64,000 nucleotides of DNA from Umbelopsis isabellina (GCA_016758905.1 JAEPQZ010000003.1:558001-622000); one strand, 5' to 3'. Shown: positions 1 to 11,645, counted from the stretch's first letter. A program made the numbers and translations. The notes: generated from the letters alone by a model not told the origin.

Positions 1-575
1 CGAATTGCAACACACTTACGAATTTAAAGGACATAGGTATTGGTCCCATCGATAAACCGCTACTCGTCATGACACTTCTTTCCATTGAACTAACACTGTC
101 TGACACCTGATTAAAGGTATTGGCTACATGGTTTATAAATTTCTATGTTGGAAGCAATTCAGATCAGTACTTGACATCAATTAATCATCGAGCTCAAAGA
201 TCTTAAACATACCTCCAAATCATCTATTTGATCAAATGTATCTTGCAGACCGCTTGATTGCTGCCTGATATTATCCAGGATGGCATTGATTCGCTCATTT
301 TCTTTGCAAATCTGTTATATCGTTAGTTGTTGCTTATCACGTAACAAAAAGTGATTCTAAAAATCGAGTACCTGGGAAAATGACAGCTCTGATTCCTGCA
401 GACCTGTTGACGCTTCGTTTATGGCGTCCTCGGCTTGCTGTTGCTAACATTCATGCATGAGTTATAAAAGTACTGAGCATGTGAATCCAATCAAATTGCT
501 TACAGTGACACGAATCTTGGGGGACGCATCAAAGCGATCCGCAATCTCGTTTGCTATCTGCACTGCATCAGTCAT
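1..575 (-). CDS. BLOC-1 subunit 4 (cappuccino/CNL1)-like protein, partial
   Basis: Short coiled-coil protein running off the left edge on the minus strand. At least four exons join in frame: MTDAVQIANEIADRFD..., QQQAEDAINEAS..., ICKENERINAILDNI..., then an exon reading KFINHVANTFNQVSDSV. The stretch DQIDDLEKFINHV followed by SMERSV resembles the 'IDRLE..V.....V..ME' core of BLOC1S4/Cnl1, a subunit of the endosomal BLOC-1 complex. The start was taken at the ATG at 575 because it opens the first exon cleanly; an ATG at 654 would need one more intron. The 3' end is outside the window after a donor near base 15. The family call rests on a short helical match, so another small coiled-coil protein is possible. 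Confidence 0.45.
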
Positions 576-1114
576 TACAGTGGCACATTGGGTTATAGAA
601 ACAGGTACGCAACGGTTGAGACCGTTATACGATTTTGGCACCCGTGACTGACATTTTTGGTAAAGCAGTCGCGTTTGCTGCTATCTACATCGATCGTTAT
701 AAGAAATAATTACCTCAGAGCAGGTCATTCATTACATGATAATTGTCACATAATGATATCTTTTGAATAAGCTCTCCCAGTAATCGGCCTGTTTCGATGT
801 ACAAGCTTCAAGCAAGGTTTTATTAATAATTTAGCCGTGCCGGAGTCCTCGGAGGATGTTTTTCAAATTCTAATCATCAACCTAGTTTTTTGATTGCTTC
901 TTCTTCATTACTACTGCCCACATTCACTTTATCAAATATCGCAATATCAATGAATTTAGCGGTGCTTGGCATTAAGATATCATAAGAGAAGGTGTCAAGT
1001 TTATGCCCATCGAAAGACAATGATTGCTGCCGAAGCTCCGAAACACAAAAAAGGGAATACCAGAATTTCTAATTTATATAAAAAAAAAAAAAGTCTACCG
1101 CTTTTGAAAGACCT
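576..1114. other. Intergenic region, divergent promoters
   Basis: No gene seen. It separates the minus-strand BLOC-1-like gene from the plus-strand lactone oxidase. An A-rich run at 1078-1092 lies just upstream of the oxidase start. Confidence 0.5.
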
Positions 1115-2777
1115 TTGAACTTTACAATGCAAAGCTTATCGGTTGACTTGCAAAAGATTGCAAAGGAGGGCCACCATTTCCGTAATTGGGCAAATACATT
1201 TGGCTGCTCCCCGGAGCTTTACTTTGAGCCTTCCACTGAACGGGAGATTGTCGAGGTAAGAGTCAATTGCGCTGATTCAGCAACTCGGTGTCAATGACAA
1301 CGGCAATGCTAACTGTGCTTTGCAGATTATACAACTGGCAACCAAGAACAAGAAAGGCATCAAAGTAGTTGGCTCTGGTCATTCTCCATCAGACTTGGCT
1401 TTAACCAATGATTATATGATCAGTATCCACAAATTGAACAGACTCTTGGCTGTTGATAACGACAAAGGCATTATCACTGTAGAAGCCGGTATGGATTTGC
1501 ATACGCTTCATCAGGTACTCAAAAATAATGGACTAGCATTGAGTAACCTGGGCTCCATATCCGACCAATCGGTCGCTGGAGTTATGGCTACAGCATCTCA
1601 TGGCACAGGCACTGGTTATGGCAGCTTATCAACTATGGTATGTCTCGCAAGTGCCCAATGGTCACCAGCATCACTTAGCTAATTGAATTTGAATTTTCTT
1701 ATCAGATTGTGGACCTCACCCTCGTTAATGGCAAAGGTGAACGCCTATTCTGCTCAACTACTTCAAACTCGGACGTCTTTGAAGCCGCTAGATGCAGCTT
1801 GGGTGCCCTTGGCGTTATCACTAGAATGTCGCTTAAAGTGGAACCAGAATTCAGATTGGAAGCCAAGCAGGTACCAGCCAAATTCGAAGATGTGTTGCAA
1901 AATTGGGACACGGTGACAAACTCTGCCGAACACGTTCGTGTGTGGTGGTTTCCTCACACTCAGGACTGTGTTGTATGGAGGGCAAATCGTACTGACAAGC
2001 CAGTATCGAACAACCCGCCCAGTTGGCTCAAATACACTTTTGTTGGATTTCACGTTTACCAGTTTGCGCTTAATATTGCGCGATACCGCCAATCGATGAT
2101 ACCATCGCTCACAAAATTTTTCTACAACAATGTTCATTCCAGCCCTACTGAAGTTGTCGATGAAAGCTACAAGGTGTTCAACTTTGATTGCCTGTTTCCA
2201 CAATATGTCAATGAATGGGCAATCCCTCTTGAGAAAGCTCCCGAGGCACTTCGACGGTTGGATAACTTCATCAACACGTCGGAGCTTAAAGTTCACTTTC
2301 CTGTGGAGATCCGATTTGTCGATGAGGATGATGTGTGGATGAGCCCGTCTTTTGGACGAAAGACATGCTATATTGGCGTGATTATGTATAGGTAAGCCAA
2401 ATTTGCCAAATTCATTGTGTTTTTGCCTACATGCATTGACTGGGAGATATATTTGCTTTTTTTAAAAAGACCTTATGGCAAGCCAGTGCCATATAAGAAA
2501 TATTGGAGAGTTTATGAAGACATCATGAGATCGCTAGGTGGTCGTCCTCACTGGGCAAAGGTTAGACTCCATTATACATGTTTTTGATCATATAAGCCAT
2601 GGCTAATCATGATTCATCTTTTAGGCTCATGGCCAAACTGTAGATGATTTGGAAGAATCATACCCCAAATTCAGAGATTATTTACAGGTTCGCAACCAAA
2701 TGGATCCTAATGGACTTTTCGTCAATAAGTACATCGAGAGACACATTGTAGGAAAACAGCCTATGGCAAAGTTGTAA
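1115..2777 (+). CDS. ALO1: D-arabinono-1,4-lactone oxidase
   Basis: FAD-dependent oxidase that makes D-erythroascorbate from D-arabinono-1,4-lactone, normally at the outer mitochondrial membrane. Five exons (1115-1255, 1326-1637, 1706-2391, 2470-2560, 2625-2777) join in frame to 461 residues, near the length of animal gulonolactone oxidases and shorter than the yeast enzyme. The N-terminal FAD domain has VVGSGHSPSD, whose His is the usual covalent flavin site in this family. SHGTG follows, and the C-terminal ALO domain ends with the signature HWAK. The C-terminal NKYIERHI segment is also typical. A second ATG at 1127 could be used instead. The whole domain set is present, so it looks functional. 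Confidence 0.93.
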
Positions 2778-3047
2778 AATGTATAAGTAGAATCGTGTAA
2801 TAGATATATCCCTACTTTCTTAAAACCCCTATCAACTATTCACCACTCCTCAAGATCTTGCATTCAAATTTGTCACTAATAGCTTTCATTGCCACTATTA
2901 TTTAAAATACATGTCCCGTACATAAAAGCCACTAGATGAAACGTTGTGAAATATTGAGCTAGGTTATAAAAGCAACATTATTGCGTTGCCAATTGAAGTG
3001 AGTTATCAACCTCGCCTTCACGTTAATTGTCGTCGTCGTCGTCGTCT

Positions 3048-3921
3048 TTATTGCTTGGTCAAATCAAGCAATCGTTTGTCCGAGTAGCCAGACTAAGAGA
3101 TCGAAAATTTGGTTATTAACAGTTCCATAAAAGGCTCTGGGTACTCAGAACTAAAATGCTTACACTCTGCAAATCTTGAGCTCGTGGTACTCGCATTTTC
3201 AAGATGACACCACCTTTTAACGTTTGAAGTAGTATCCGCTTTAATGAGTCGTCACCTAGAAATACCAAGTCATATAATCAGTTAATGTCCCACATTAGAA
3301 ATTTAAAGACAACGCTTACGATTTAGTAGGCATTTCCAGAGCCCATCCAGGCCTTTATATTGAAGGACCATGCCAGATATGGATGCATCGCCAAAAGAGA
3401 GCCTTAGCCAGTTTATCATGGGTTCTATCGTGGCTTCCGCTGGTACAGACACTTTGTTAGCATGAAACATTAATGGGCTAGCGGCATCATCGTCCAACAA
3501 TGTTGATACTTGCGCATTAACGAAAAGTACAATGTTCGATTCAATATAGTGTGTTCAACTTCAATCACAACGGCGTTTGCTGGTGCCATGGTAACAGTGT
3601 TATCTCTAAACAAATTTCAATGGAACTGAGATTTCATAAAACAGCTGTTCCAGAAAGCGATACATACGGAGCTACATTTTTGGCGCCATTTGCATTATCG
3701 GTTTGTAACCCTGATCGATTTGCATTTGAATCAGTCTGGATCGAACTATCAGGGTTTTCATAGGATAAATTTTTCCCTTGATTAAACGTGGATTTAGGGA
3801 TACCACTATCACTGCCTTTCTGCTGCTGGAGTTGTTGATGGCTATTCACTAGAGCATTCATTCCTTCTATCAGCTTGCGGACTTCGGCCAAGTCGCGCAC
3901 CGAATCCCCGCTTTTCTCCAT
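3048..3921 (-). CDS. Unrecognised protein, frame of middle exon unresolved
   Basis: Several exon-like blocks on the minus strand. The N-terminal block (3634-3921) starts MEKSGDSVRDLAEVRKLIEG and is Gln/Asn/Ser-rich. The C-terminal half is convincing: an exon ending WKCLLN (to about 3319), an exon encoding DDSLKRILLQTLKGG, and a last exon 3048-3092 encoding SGYSDKRLLDLTKQ and stop, all in phase. Between them, a block beginning MAPANAVVIEVEHT lies in a different frame from the following ESNIVLFVNAQVSTLL, and I found no intron that reconciles them. I do not recognise the family. It may be two genes, a missed intron or a frame error. A (GTC)n microsatellite lies at the stop codon. Confidence 0.4.
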
Positions 3922-4341
3922 TAGTGAACAAAACTTGTTAGTGTTGATATAGTTCTAGCTACTTGTAGATACAAAACCACGTAATGAGTCTTTGACTCTA
4001 GTGCAGAAGGCAAGTTAAAAAGGAATGTTGAATTCTCGCGAAATGGCTATATTGTAATATTTTAGCTGAGTAATTTATGGAGGTTTAACTTGATGACGTC
4101 GATATGTTGGCCTGTTCATCTTCGTCATTTTCACGGCCTGAACGCGGCAGCAAGAAACGGCTCTTTCGAATCGTTCATTTTCTTGTCTACAAAAGCGCGT
4201 CAATTATCCAACTCACTGGTGAGAGTCCAATGGAGCATCCATAACTTTAGGGTTGTAAGGGCTTAGAGTGTGTACATATTTCAGACTTGTCTGCAGCTAT
4301 ATCTACTTTTTCTATTCTATATCTGATTAAAGTGACCTCAA
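3922..4341. other. Intergenic region
   Basis: AT-rich, no open frame of note. It lies between the unrecognised gene and the inverted repeat flanking tRNA-His. Confidence 0.5.
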
Positions 4342-4501
4342 TTTTAAATTGGCAACAATTTAGGATAGTTCAAGGATAGACACAGTGCGCTATGCAGCTA
4401 GTGAAGCAAAAAGCAAGGCGCAATTGCTCCAGCAATTTGTCAATCCAAAATAAAGCAAAAATTTGGATGTTGGCCAATCAAAAAAGGTTGCCGCGAGCTG
4501 G
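4342..4501. repeat. Inverted repeat, arm 1 (includes tRNA-His 3' end)
   Basis: About 160 bp that reappears in reverse complement at 5081-5238. It covers the 3' flank of tRNA-His plus its acceptor and T-stem end. The copies look identical apart from the length of one A/T run. Confidence 0.9.
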
Positions 4502-4560
4502 AATCGAACCAGCGTTCTCTCGGCCACAACGAGAAGTAATGACCACTATACTATCGCGGC
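4489..4560 (-). tRNA. tRNA-His (GTG)
   Basis: The minus strand folds as a full cloverleaf. The acceptor GCCGCGA pairs with TCGCGGC, the D arm contains TAGTATAGTGG, and the anticodon stem TCTCG/CGAGA holds loop TTGTGGC with anticodon GTG. The T arm GCTGG-TTCGATT-CCAGC is perfect. No intron and no encoded CCA. The extra G(-1) of tRNA-His is added after transcription in eukaryotes. Confidence 0.93.
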
Positions 4561-5080
4561 GACGATATAAATTTTGATCCAACATAGTCTTTATAAGCCA
4601 AAATATAATAGCCCTACAACTAGAAACAAGTTTTAAACCTATAGTCTTTCGTTGTATTAGTCAAGGCAAAACTGAAGCATACTAAACATGAAAGAAATTT
4701 TTTTGTCGACGTGAATAAATATAAATCAACAAAGTTATGAGGATCGGTGCAGTATCGCTATTTATGTATTTTTTTCAAGCAAGGCAGTTGAATATTATGA
4801 CGTTATGTGACATTTCGCACTCGTTACGTGACATAGGGAAGACTTGTCAGAGGTTGAGAGATATGCTAAATTCATTCTTATGACTGATGAACAAGTGTTG
4901 ATAGTAATATTGGTTCTTGAGTTCTTCTGGTTGAAATGACTTGAGATGATCGACAGTTCTGTTCATTGTGTGGATCCTCGTCAGTATCGCGCTGGCTTTG
5001 ATATCTTTAAGTTACAGTCTGTTTAGTTTTAGTTATAGTATAAAAAGCCTACATTTGGCCGGTGGACGCTGGCCGATCCC
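4561..5080. other. Spacer between inverted repeat arms
   Basis: AT-rich spacer of about 0.5 kb upstream of tRNA-His. No protein gene seen. Confidence 0.5.
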
Positions 5081-5096
5081 AGCTCGCGGCAACCTT
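5067..5096 (+). pseudogene. tRNA-His 3' fragment
   Basis: A truncated, unpaired copy of the tRNA-His T arm and 3' acceptor strand at the inner edge of the second inverted repeat arm. The T loop is altered and the 5' two-thirds are absent, so it cannot fold as a tRNA. Confidence 0.75.
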
Positions 5097-5238
5097 TTTT
5101 GATTGGCCAACATCCAAATTTTTGCTTTATTTTGGATTGACAAATTGCTGGAGCAATTGCGCCTTGCTTTTTGCTTCACTAGCTGCATAGCGCACTGTGT
5201 CTATCCTTGAACTATCCTAAATTGTTGCCAATTTAAAA
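5081..5238. repeat. Inverted repeat, arm 2
   Basis: Reverse complement of 4342-4501. Near identity over about 158 bp suggests a recent duplication/inversion or ongoing sequence exchange between the arms. Confidence 0.9.
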
Positions 5239-8193
5239 GCTTAGACTGCATAATTTTATAAGCTACATTTGTCAGGGTATCAATCTTGTTGAGGGTCTCA
5301 TCAAATAGCTTGAGGACTTGATTGACCCCATTTCTTGCCTCATGCAGCTATCCTCATTGCAACCAATAGACTTTTTCATATCTTCCGCATATAAAGCTTG
5401 TCTCAACCTTTCAGTACCTTGGTAATCACTTTTTCTTCTCCCATGTATCTCACTTTTTCTTGGTCTGCAATCCTGAGTCAATGGTATATAACATATCTGT
5501 AGATGGTGTAATAAGTACTCTGGATATCTCAAGCCTTGCAGCGAATATTTTAGCAAATGACTTCAAATAATTTCAAACATCGAAAGATTCAATAATCTGC
5601 TACCAAAGTTTGGCTACAATATCGTCCTCGTCCACTTCAATACCAAGATTGGTCAACAACTTGGAAATTCACAAATTTAACACTTTTCAACGCAAATCCT
5701 ACACTACATCAATTGCCGAGCTAGCTATCAGTCATGCCCAACATTACCCATAACAATATCACAATATCATTTCGTGCGAAAAAGCCGCCTGAGCATACAC
5801 TTTAAAGAAATTTAGCTCTATAAAATCCAACCTTCATCTTAATTCGTTAGATATATGCTTTATATCTAGGATTTCTGTATTGTATTGATATAGTCGTTAT
5901 CCGCCTTTATACATTGACACCCTAAGCTCCAGTTCCAGCAAGCAGCGAACTTGAAAAAAGGCAAGGCAAATGTTGCATGCCATATTGATCGGATGTGCTG
6001 CCATAATTGTTCTAAGAAAAAAGGGGCTATGCAGAGTCAAATCACCATGATGCCCCATCAACACTTGCATGAGATTTTAACCCCTTTCTAGTGGCTAAAA
6101 TGATTTATTAACGACCAGTCATACTCAGCTTAATTTGAACTATCCAACCTTTCTTTCACTTCCCGTATCCTAGCATCATACTGCTAACCCTCCACTAATG
6201 ATTTTCAAGCTGACATCAAAAGTAGTGGTTTTATCGACGATCGTGTTTGCATGCTGGCCTATATCATCTACTTTAAACCCATTTTGCATCCCGTAGACAT
6301 ATATACAACTACGACATCTATACAATTTACTCGGCTTTCTCAGTTAATTTGAAGAGATTTCACAACCACCCACCAAGCATCCACTTACCTCTAGGTTGAT
6401 ATCGTACGCTAGCATATATGATAGTGTATGCAATGGAAGTATATATTCTCCAACTTCGACCTCCTGGGCAGCAACTTTTCGCCGAACAAATACACATTCA
6501 TCTGATTTTGGTCTGGCTTAGTATTGATACATTATGTAGTCAAATTGAACATAGTCAATGGCCCATATTTCACAATACGCGATTTATCTGAACATAATTT
6601 TGCTGGAATTTGTATTAAAGTACACCCTTTCAAAGAATTTGTCTAGTTTTACAAAACTCGCTATATATACACTATTGTACAGTTTTTACAATGATATTTA
6701 CACGAAAAGAAGACCAGATGTCAGCTTCTTTTAACTTCGTGGCTATCAAAAATATAATATACAACTTATTTACAAAAAAAGAATGGAATGGTGCCACAAC
6801 TGTCCAACAGCTATGGCAATGTTTGAAAGCAACGAAAGGGCCAAATGAGAGAGGTTCGGATATCCACAAGGAAAGGCATGAGGCCCAAAGGCAGAGCTTC
6901 AAGCTACCAGACCAACAGCGGTTGACGAAATTTCAACGGTACTCGCAGGTTAGATGTGCCACAACAAGGAAGCGGTTGTGGCACGCTGGAAAATGTAAAG
7001 AAAGCAATTCGACCGTCATCGTCGCCAAGTTACTCCCGTCCTCAAGCTCTCCACCAGTCACCTTTCACACTGAAACTTACCACCACGATCCACTGTCCCA
7101 TAGGTTTTACGAAACAACTGACCAAAACTCCAAGCGCGGGCCAGTACTCGAGACAGTAAAGGACTTATGCAGAATCTTCCACCGGTACTAGCGATCTTTA
7201 CTCTACCATATAGTCCTTGGTAACGAAGTTATTGGTGTACCAAGTAGGTTTCAATTGCTCTGCAAACTGAAGATAACCGAAGTTATCCCATTCACAGGTA
7301 TCACTGCCAGAATGATGGTATTCGAAGGTATCATACCCTTCAAGTACAGCCATTCAAGCAGAGTAAATGAGAGACGTATGAGAGAGTAAATATGGTTAGT
7401 CACTTCGTTATATAACTTATCAATATATAGCTATATTACTTACAGTCATATATTTTTTGTGGCCATAAATACTCAGCCATGACCCATTGCACATGACTGG
7501 CTATGGAAGAGAGATAGTGTTCCCTAAAAGAAAGAACCTTACGCCTTCCCTATCAAGGTCAAAGCACTGGCTTAGTAGTTTAGACAGAAGTTTCTACCTA
7601 AAGGTACAGTTTCACGATAGTAGCAAGACCAGTGATCCAGGAGCCTAGTAGACAAGCAAGAGGCCGGTTTCACAAGGCTTCGAAGCGATCAGAGAAGCAG
7701 TCTAAACATTTCTCTATTAAAAGGCTTGGTTAGTTTATGAAAAGCATGCGGTACAACATGGACATAGAAGAAGCATACCAGCGGCAGGAACAGGCCATCT
7801 AACCCGGAGTCTTCATACTGAGAACCCAAGGCGAGCTCTCAGTATGGCATAGCAGCCATATTGACGCGCTATCGCTGCAATCTAGCCATTATGTGGTCAG
7901 TGTATTAGCATATTACAGCCTTTGTGAGTTGCTTACAGTGAAGTCTTACCATTGCAGCGCGTTTAGAAGAGATAAATATCAGTAGATAAGAGATATGTAC
8001 AGTAGATATACACCGCTGGCGCATCGTACAAGTTTGTGTTTTTTGGTTCTAGGAAATAAAAACCAAAGAGGGTGCAGAAGACCAGACAGAGACACAGAGA
8101 GTTGAAGAGAGGTACAGAGAAAGGTACTGGTGATATCTGATATGAGAAATATTGAGCGGTCGGTAGGCTTTTTCGAGATACAAAAGAAAGTGC
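5239..8193. other. Gene-poor AT-rich region
   Basis: No supported gene over about 3 kb. Short open stretches exist on both strands, for example 5272-5556 minus and 6691-7191 plus. They have no recognisable domain, no convincing splice structure, and composition like the surrounding DNA. The block at 7200-8000 has a different texture and may be remnant repetitive DNA, but I cannot assign a family. Confidence 0.5.
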
Positions 8194-8860
8194 AATGGAT
8201 AACTTACCATTTTTTTGGGTTTTCTTCTTTCATACTTTTTTTTTGCTTTTCTCAATTTCTGGATTGTTTTTTACTGCATTGAGAAACAGGGTGGTAAGTC
8301 AATTTGTCAGAAGCTACTATATGATAGATAGTAGAAAACTTGCGTTTTCTGTTTTCTGCATGTTTTTGTGTTCTACATTGAGAGAAAAGGTGGTCAGTCA
8401 ACTTGTCAACAGCTAACGTGGTACATAATAGATGACTTACTTCTTTACTTTTCTGGATGTTTTTGTGTTCTGCATTGAAATGAAGGTAAGGGTGGTAAGT
8501 CAACTTGTCAATAGCTAGTTATATATAATAGACGGCTTACTTCTTTACTTTTCTGGATGTTTTTGTGTTCTGCATTGATTGAGAGAAATGGTGGTAAATC
8601 AACTTGTCAACAGCTAATGTGATATATAATAGACGGCTTACTTCTTTACTTTTCTGGATGTTTTTGTGTTCTGCATTGAAATGAGAGTAAGGGTGGTAAG
8701 TCAACTTGTCAACAGCTAATGTGATATATAATAGACGGCTTACTTCTTTACTTTTCTGAATGTTTTTGTGTTCTGCATTGAAATGAGAGTAAGGGTGGTA
8801 AGTCAGCTCTGTCAGAAGCTAATGTATGGTAAATATTGGATGACTTACCTTTTTTCTTAT
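8194..8860. repeat. Tandem repeat array, ~100-105 bp unit, about 6 copies
   Basis: A unit containing 'gacggcttacttctttacttttctg', 'tgtttttgtgttctgcattga' and 'gtggtaagtcaacttgtcaacagcta' recurs with spacings of about 100, 101, 102 and 105 bp (anchors at 8431, 8531, 8632, 8734, 8839). The outer copies at about 8195 and 8330 are more diverged. Inner copies are nearly identical. Units contain short inverted elements (gtaagtca and tgacttac). Open frames here are by-products of the repeat. Confidence 0.9.
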
Positions 8861-9071
8861 ATTTTTTTTTGGGGGTTCTACAGAATTAATAGAGCATTAG
8901 TGTGTATATCAAAGGCTGTGAAAAGAAAGCTTTATCTTCACTTACTTTGCAACAAATTTGTACGGCGGTCATTGCTAATCTGGGTTCGAGTGAATTGGTC
9001 TCTCGAATCTGTTCTCCAGCTTGAAGACAGCAAGCCAAAGGTCAAGGTAAAGATTGAAAGCCTGTCAAATA
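8861..9071. other. Spacer between tandem array and membrane-protein gene
   Basis: Nothing recognised. Confidence 0.4.
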
Positions 9072-10028
9072 TTAAGTGTTAATTTGTCTTTTCAAGTTAG
9101 GAAATGAAATAGGTGTAGCTCTGTTTACCTCAGAATCCTGGTCCCGGCTATGGGCATCCGTTCTTGCAAAAACATTTCTCTCTATGCGAGTTTCGGCCGG
9201 GGTGGCGGCGGTTGAGATGGATGGTGGAGGATGGACAAAACAGGGAGGAACCAAAGAAACAGGAGAGGAGTGTGCCTGTGCTAGCAAAGAAGAAGAGGAA
9301 CCAAGAGGTGAACGAGCAGGCTCAGCTTTCCTCCGTACCGATCGAGAGCCAGGAGACAGTTTCCGCTTGTGAACCGCAAGCTTCCTGGTCGGTTGGGAAG
9401 AAAATGTAGTTAAGAGCAGAAGCACGAGCATTAGTTGAAGCCAAATTAACAGGAGGGCAGTAGCAGAAGCGGCGGCAGCGGTGGTTGAAGGGGCAGCAGT
9501 TACTGCAAAAACAGTACTTAAAGCCGAAGCAGCAGCAGCAACAGCTGGACTGACAGCAAGAGCAGCCATAACGACAGCAAGAGGAGAGGCAGCAACCATC
9601 CGAATGATTGAAGTAATTATAGGCCATGATTGGCGTAGCCGCCGTGCTGACTTGAAGACTAACCGCAGTAGCAAAAGTGAAAATAAGAATGACGACAAAA
9701 CCATAACAGGAACAGGGACTAGAGGATTGGAAGGAGCTGTGGTAGCAGCATCACCAAGAATGGGATCAGAAGATGAAAATGTTGAAGCACCACAAGCAGA
9801 AAAAAGCTCTGGAGTTGGCAAGACGAGAGGCGCAGCGTCAGGATTAAATGCAAAATGTATACGAGGAGGTGATGGCCGTGGCATTGGTTGAGCAGCGGGT
9901 GCGGTGAGAGTGCGCAAAGAAGACGATATTGCTCTGGTAGGCGTCCGGTATTGCTTGAAGGAATCGCGGCTGACACCTTTCATGATGGTATATGGATATG
10001 GAACGTATTGCGATTCAGCGGTTTCCAT
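9072..10028 (-). CDS. Putative multi-pass membrane protein, unrecognised
   Basis: Open frame of 318 residues from the Met at 10028 (METAESQYVPYPYTIMKGV). A Pro/Ser-rich N-terminus is followed by hydrophobic segments: VPVMVLSSFLFSLLLLRLVF, an Ala/Val-rich stretch around AASPLAVVMAALAVSPAVAA, and LLLIWLQLMLVLLLL. The basic/Ser-rich tail ends NLKRQINT. The open frame extends upstream to 10124, but that part is encoded by a 42-bp direct repeat, so the downstream Met is preferred. The antisense strand is also open in places because of the Ala/Gly-rich composition, which weakens the case. No family recognised. Confidence 0.45.
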   Translation of the reverse strand: METAESQYVPYPYTIMKGVSRDSFKQYRTPTRAISSSLRTLTAPAAQPMPRPSPPRIHFAFNPDAAPLVLPTPELFSACGASTFSSSDPILGDAATTAPSNPLVPVPVMVLSSFLFSLLLLRLVFKSARRLRQSWPIITSIIRMVAASPLAVVMAALAVSPAVAAAASALSTVFAVTAAPSTTAAAASATALLLIWLQLMLVLLLLTTFSSQPTRKLAVHKRKLSPGSRSVRRKAEPARSPLGSSSSLLAQAHSSPVSLVPPCFVHPPPSISTAATPAETRIERNVFARTDAHSRDQDSEVNRATPISFPNLKRQINT

Positions 10029-10045
10029 TTTGGTACGAAAAAGCT

Positions 10046-10127
10046 GGAGAAGGAAAAGACTTTGACTTTCAAAAATCATCAAAAGCGGGAGAAGGAAAAG
10101 ACTTCGACTTTCAAAAATCATCAAAAG
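10046..10127. repeat. 42-bp direct repeat, two copies
   Basis: Two adjacent units beginning 'ggagaaggaaaagact', at 10046 and 10088, nearly identical. They lie just upstream of the membrane-protein start, in its likely 5' leader. Confidence 0.85.
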
Positions 10128-11645
10128 TCAGTTTTTAAAATACCTCTTCCTGCAGAAAATTTGGGGCAAGAGAGGTCAAGCTTTTCCAAGACTATGGTGC
10201 TACTTTCCCATTTTGAGCGCTAAACAAATTAAAGTGCTTTGTTTGCTATTTTAGTTCATTGCATCTGTTGCATCGGCTTCACTGTTTGACTTTCTTACCA
10301 TTTGATCTCTATTTCGCGATTGATGAACATTGTAATAGTGCTTTACTCCTGGCTCATCGTTAGGCAATGACCGAGTAGGTCAAGTTTATCACAAGCAGAT
10401 GGGAAAAATCCGAATCCAACAATCTTGGAGTTGGTCACACGTTCTTGTCAATTACTGATTGATCTGTCAGACTTTTCTCACCGGGTGGCGACGAATGGCG
10501 GATAAGCCGAGAAAGCTACGTATGAACGCGGGGCAAGTTTGTGGTAGGTGCAAAAAATATGGTATTGACCGATATATGCTTTGTTTGATCCAAAAGATAA
10601 AGAGATTATGCTATATCTTTAGCTTTGTGCTGGCATTCTATTAAAAAAAAAAAAAAAGAAAGTGCCATTCGCAAAACAATTACTCGGGTTGACCATCACC
10701 CCCACCTAATTCAAATGCCGCCTTGAAAGCACAACAGAATCCTATGCAAATGGCCCTTACTGCAATTTTATAGATCAATTGATGTTACTGTCGGTATAGT
10801 TGAGATGCCGTACGGTGCCAATAATTTTAAATCATTACTTTTGAAGAGAGCTGTTGTCTTTTACGAATATCATGTTATTCAATGAATCAAAGATGAAAAG
10901 TGTGGCTCATTGTTGCATAAATGCAGCGACGAACAAGTCTCTTAACCAGAAAATGGGCTTCATTAGCCGCTTTAATTCAGCTCGATCTTGCTCCAATACG
11001 AGTATATCTGCATAACTACACAGTTTTATAAACTATTTACTGTCCAATCAAGTGAAACGGCCAACTGATCAGTCGATTTTTGCTCCCCGGCCATGCAAAG
11101 AGCATTTATAGCCTCAATAGCTGTGCGATGTTCAAATGAACGAATATGAGCATACAAAATTTTCTTCCATCTCTGCTTCCTCAAGATGTTGGCTCAGCAA
11201 ATAATTGAGAGAAATATCAATATTTTTTGAAAGTTGGAACGGTTTGCCAGAAATTTATTTTATTATCTGAAAACTTGGCAAAAAGAAAAAGAAATATAAT
11301 TACAACATCATATGAGTAGCGAAATGTCATAATTATCTGAAGTTGCCAATTATCATTATATCTGAGTGTCATATTAGGAAAACAAATGCTTTAGTAAGAC
11401 TTCAGTTAGACTGCCTTATGAAAGAATCCTATATATCATGAAGTTGCAAAATATACATGCATTTATTAAAGATGAAGAAATCAGTAAACATACTTGCGTA
11501 TTGGTGCTGACTGTTACAAGCTCATTTGAGAGCAAGAAAATATTCTAATGCATATATAGAGAGACTGTTCAAAGGCAATATGGAGTAGAAAGCAAGTCAT
11601 AACCCAGCAAGCAAATGTTTTTCTTTTATTTCGAAAACTCCTCTA
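10128..11645. other. Gene-poor AT-rich region
   Basis: No supported gene in about 1.5 kb. It contains poly-A/T runs (for example 10641-10656) and no long open frame. Confidence 0.5.

Noticed and set aside
1763-2296. 177-codon minus-strand open frame
   Set aside because: It lies opposite the strongly supported lactone oxidase exon 3 and encodes no recognisable domain.
6691-7191. 166-codon plus-strand open frame in the gene-poor region
   Set aside because: No domain, no splice context, and composition like its flanks. A random frame is the simplest explanation.
7200-8000. Suspected remnant of a mobile element
   Set aside because: Translations of both strands gave no recognisable reverse transcriptase, integrase or transposase motif, and I found no terminal repeats. 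I cannot name a family.
8194-8860. CRISPR-like array
   Set aside because: Units of about 100 bp are continuous without variable spacers, and the host is a eukaryote. This is a tandem satellite-like repeat.
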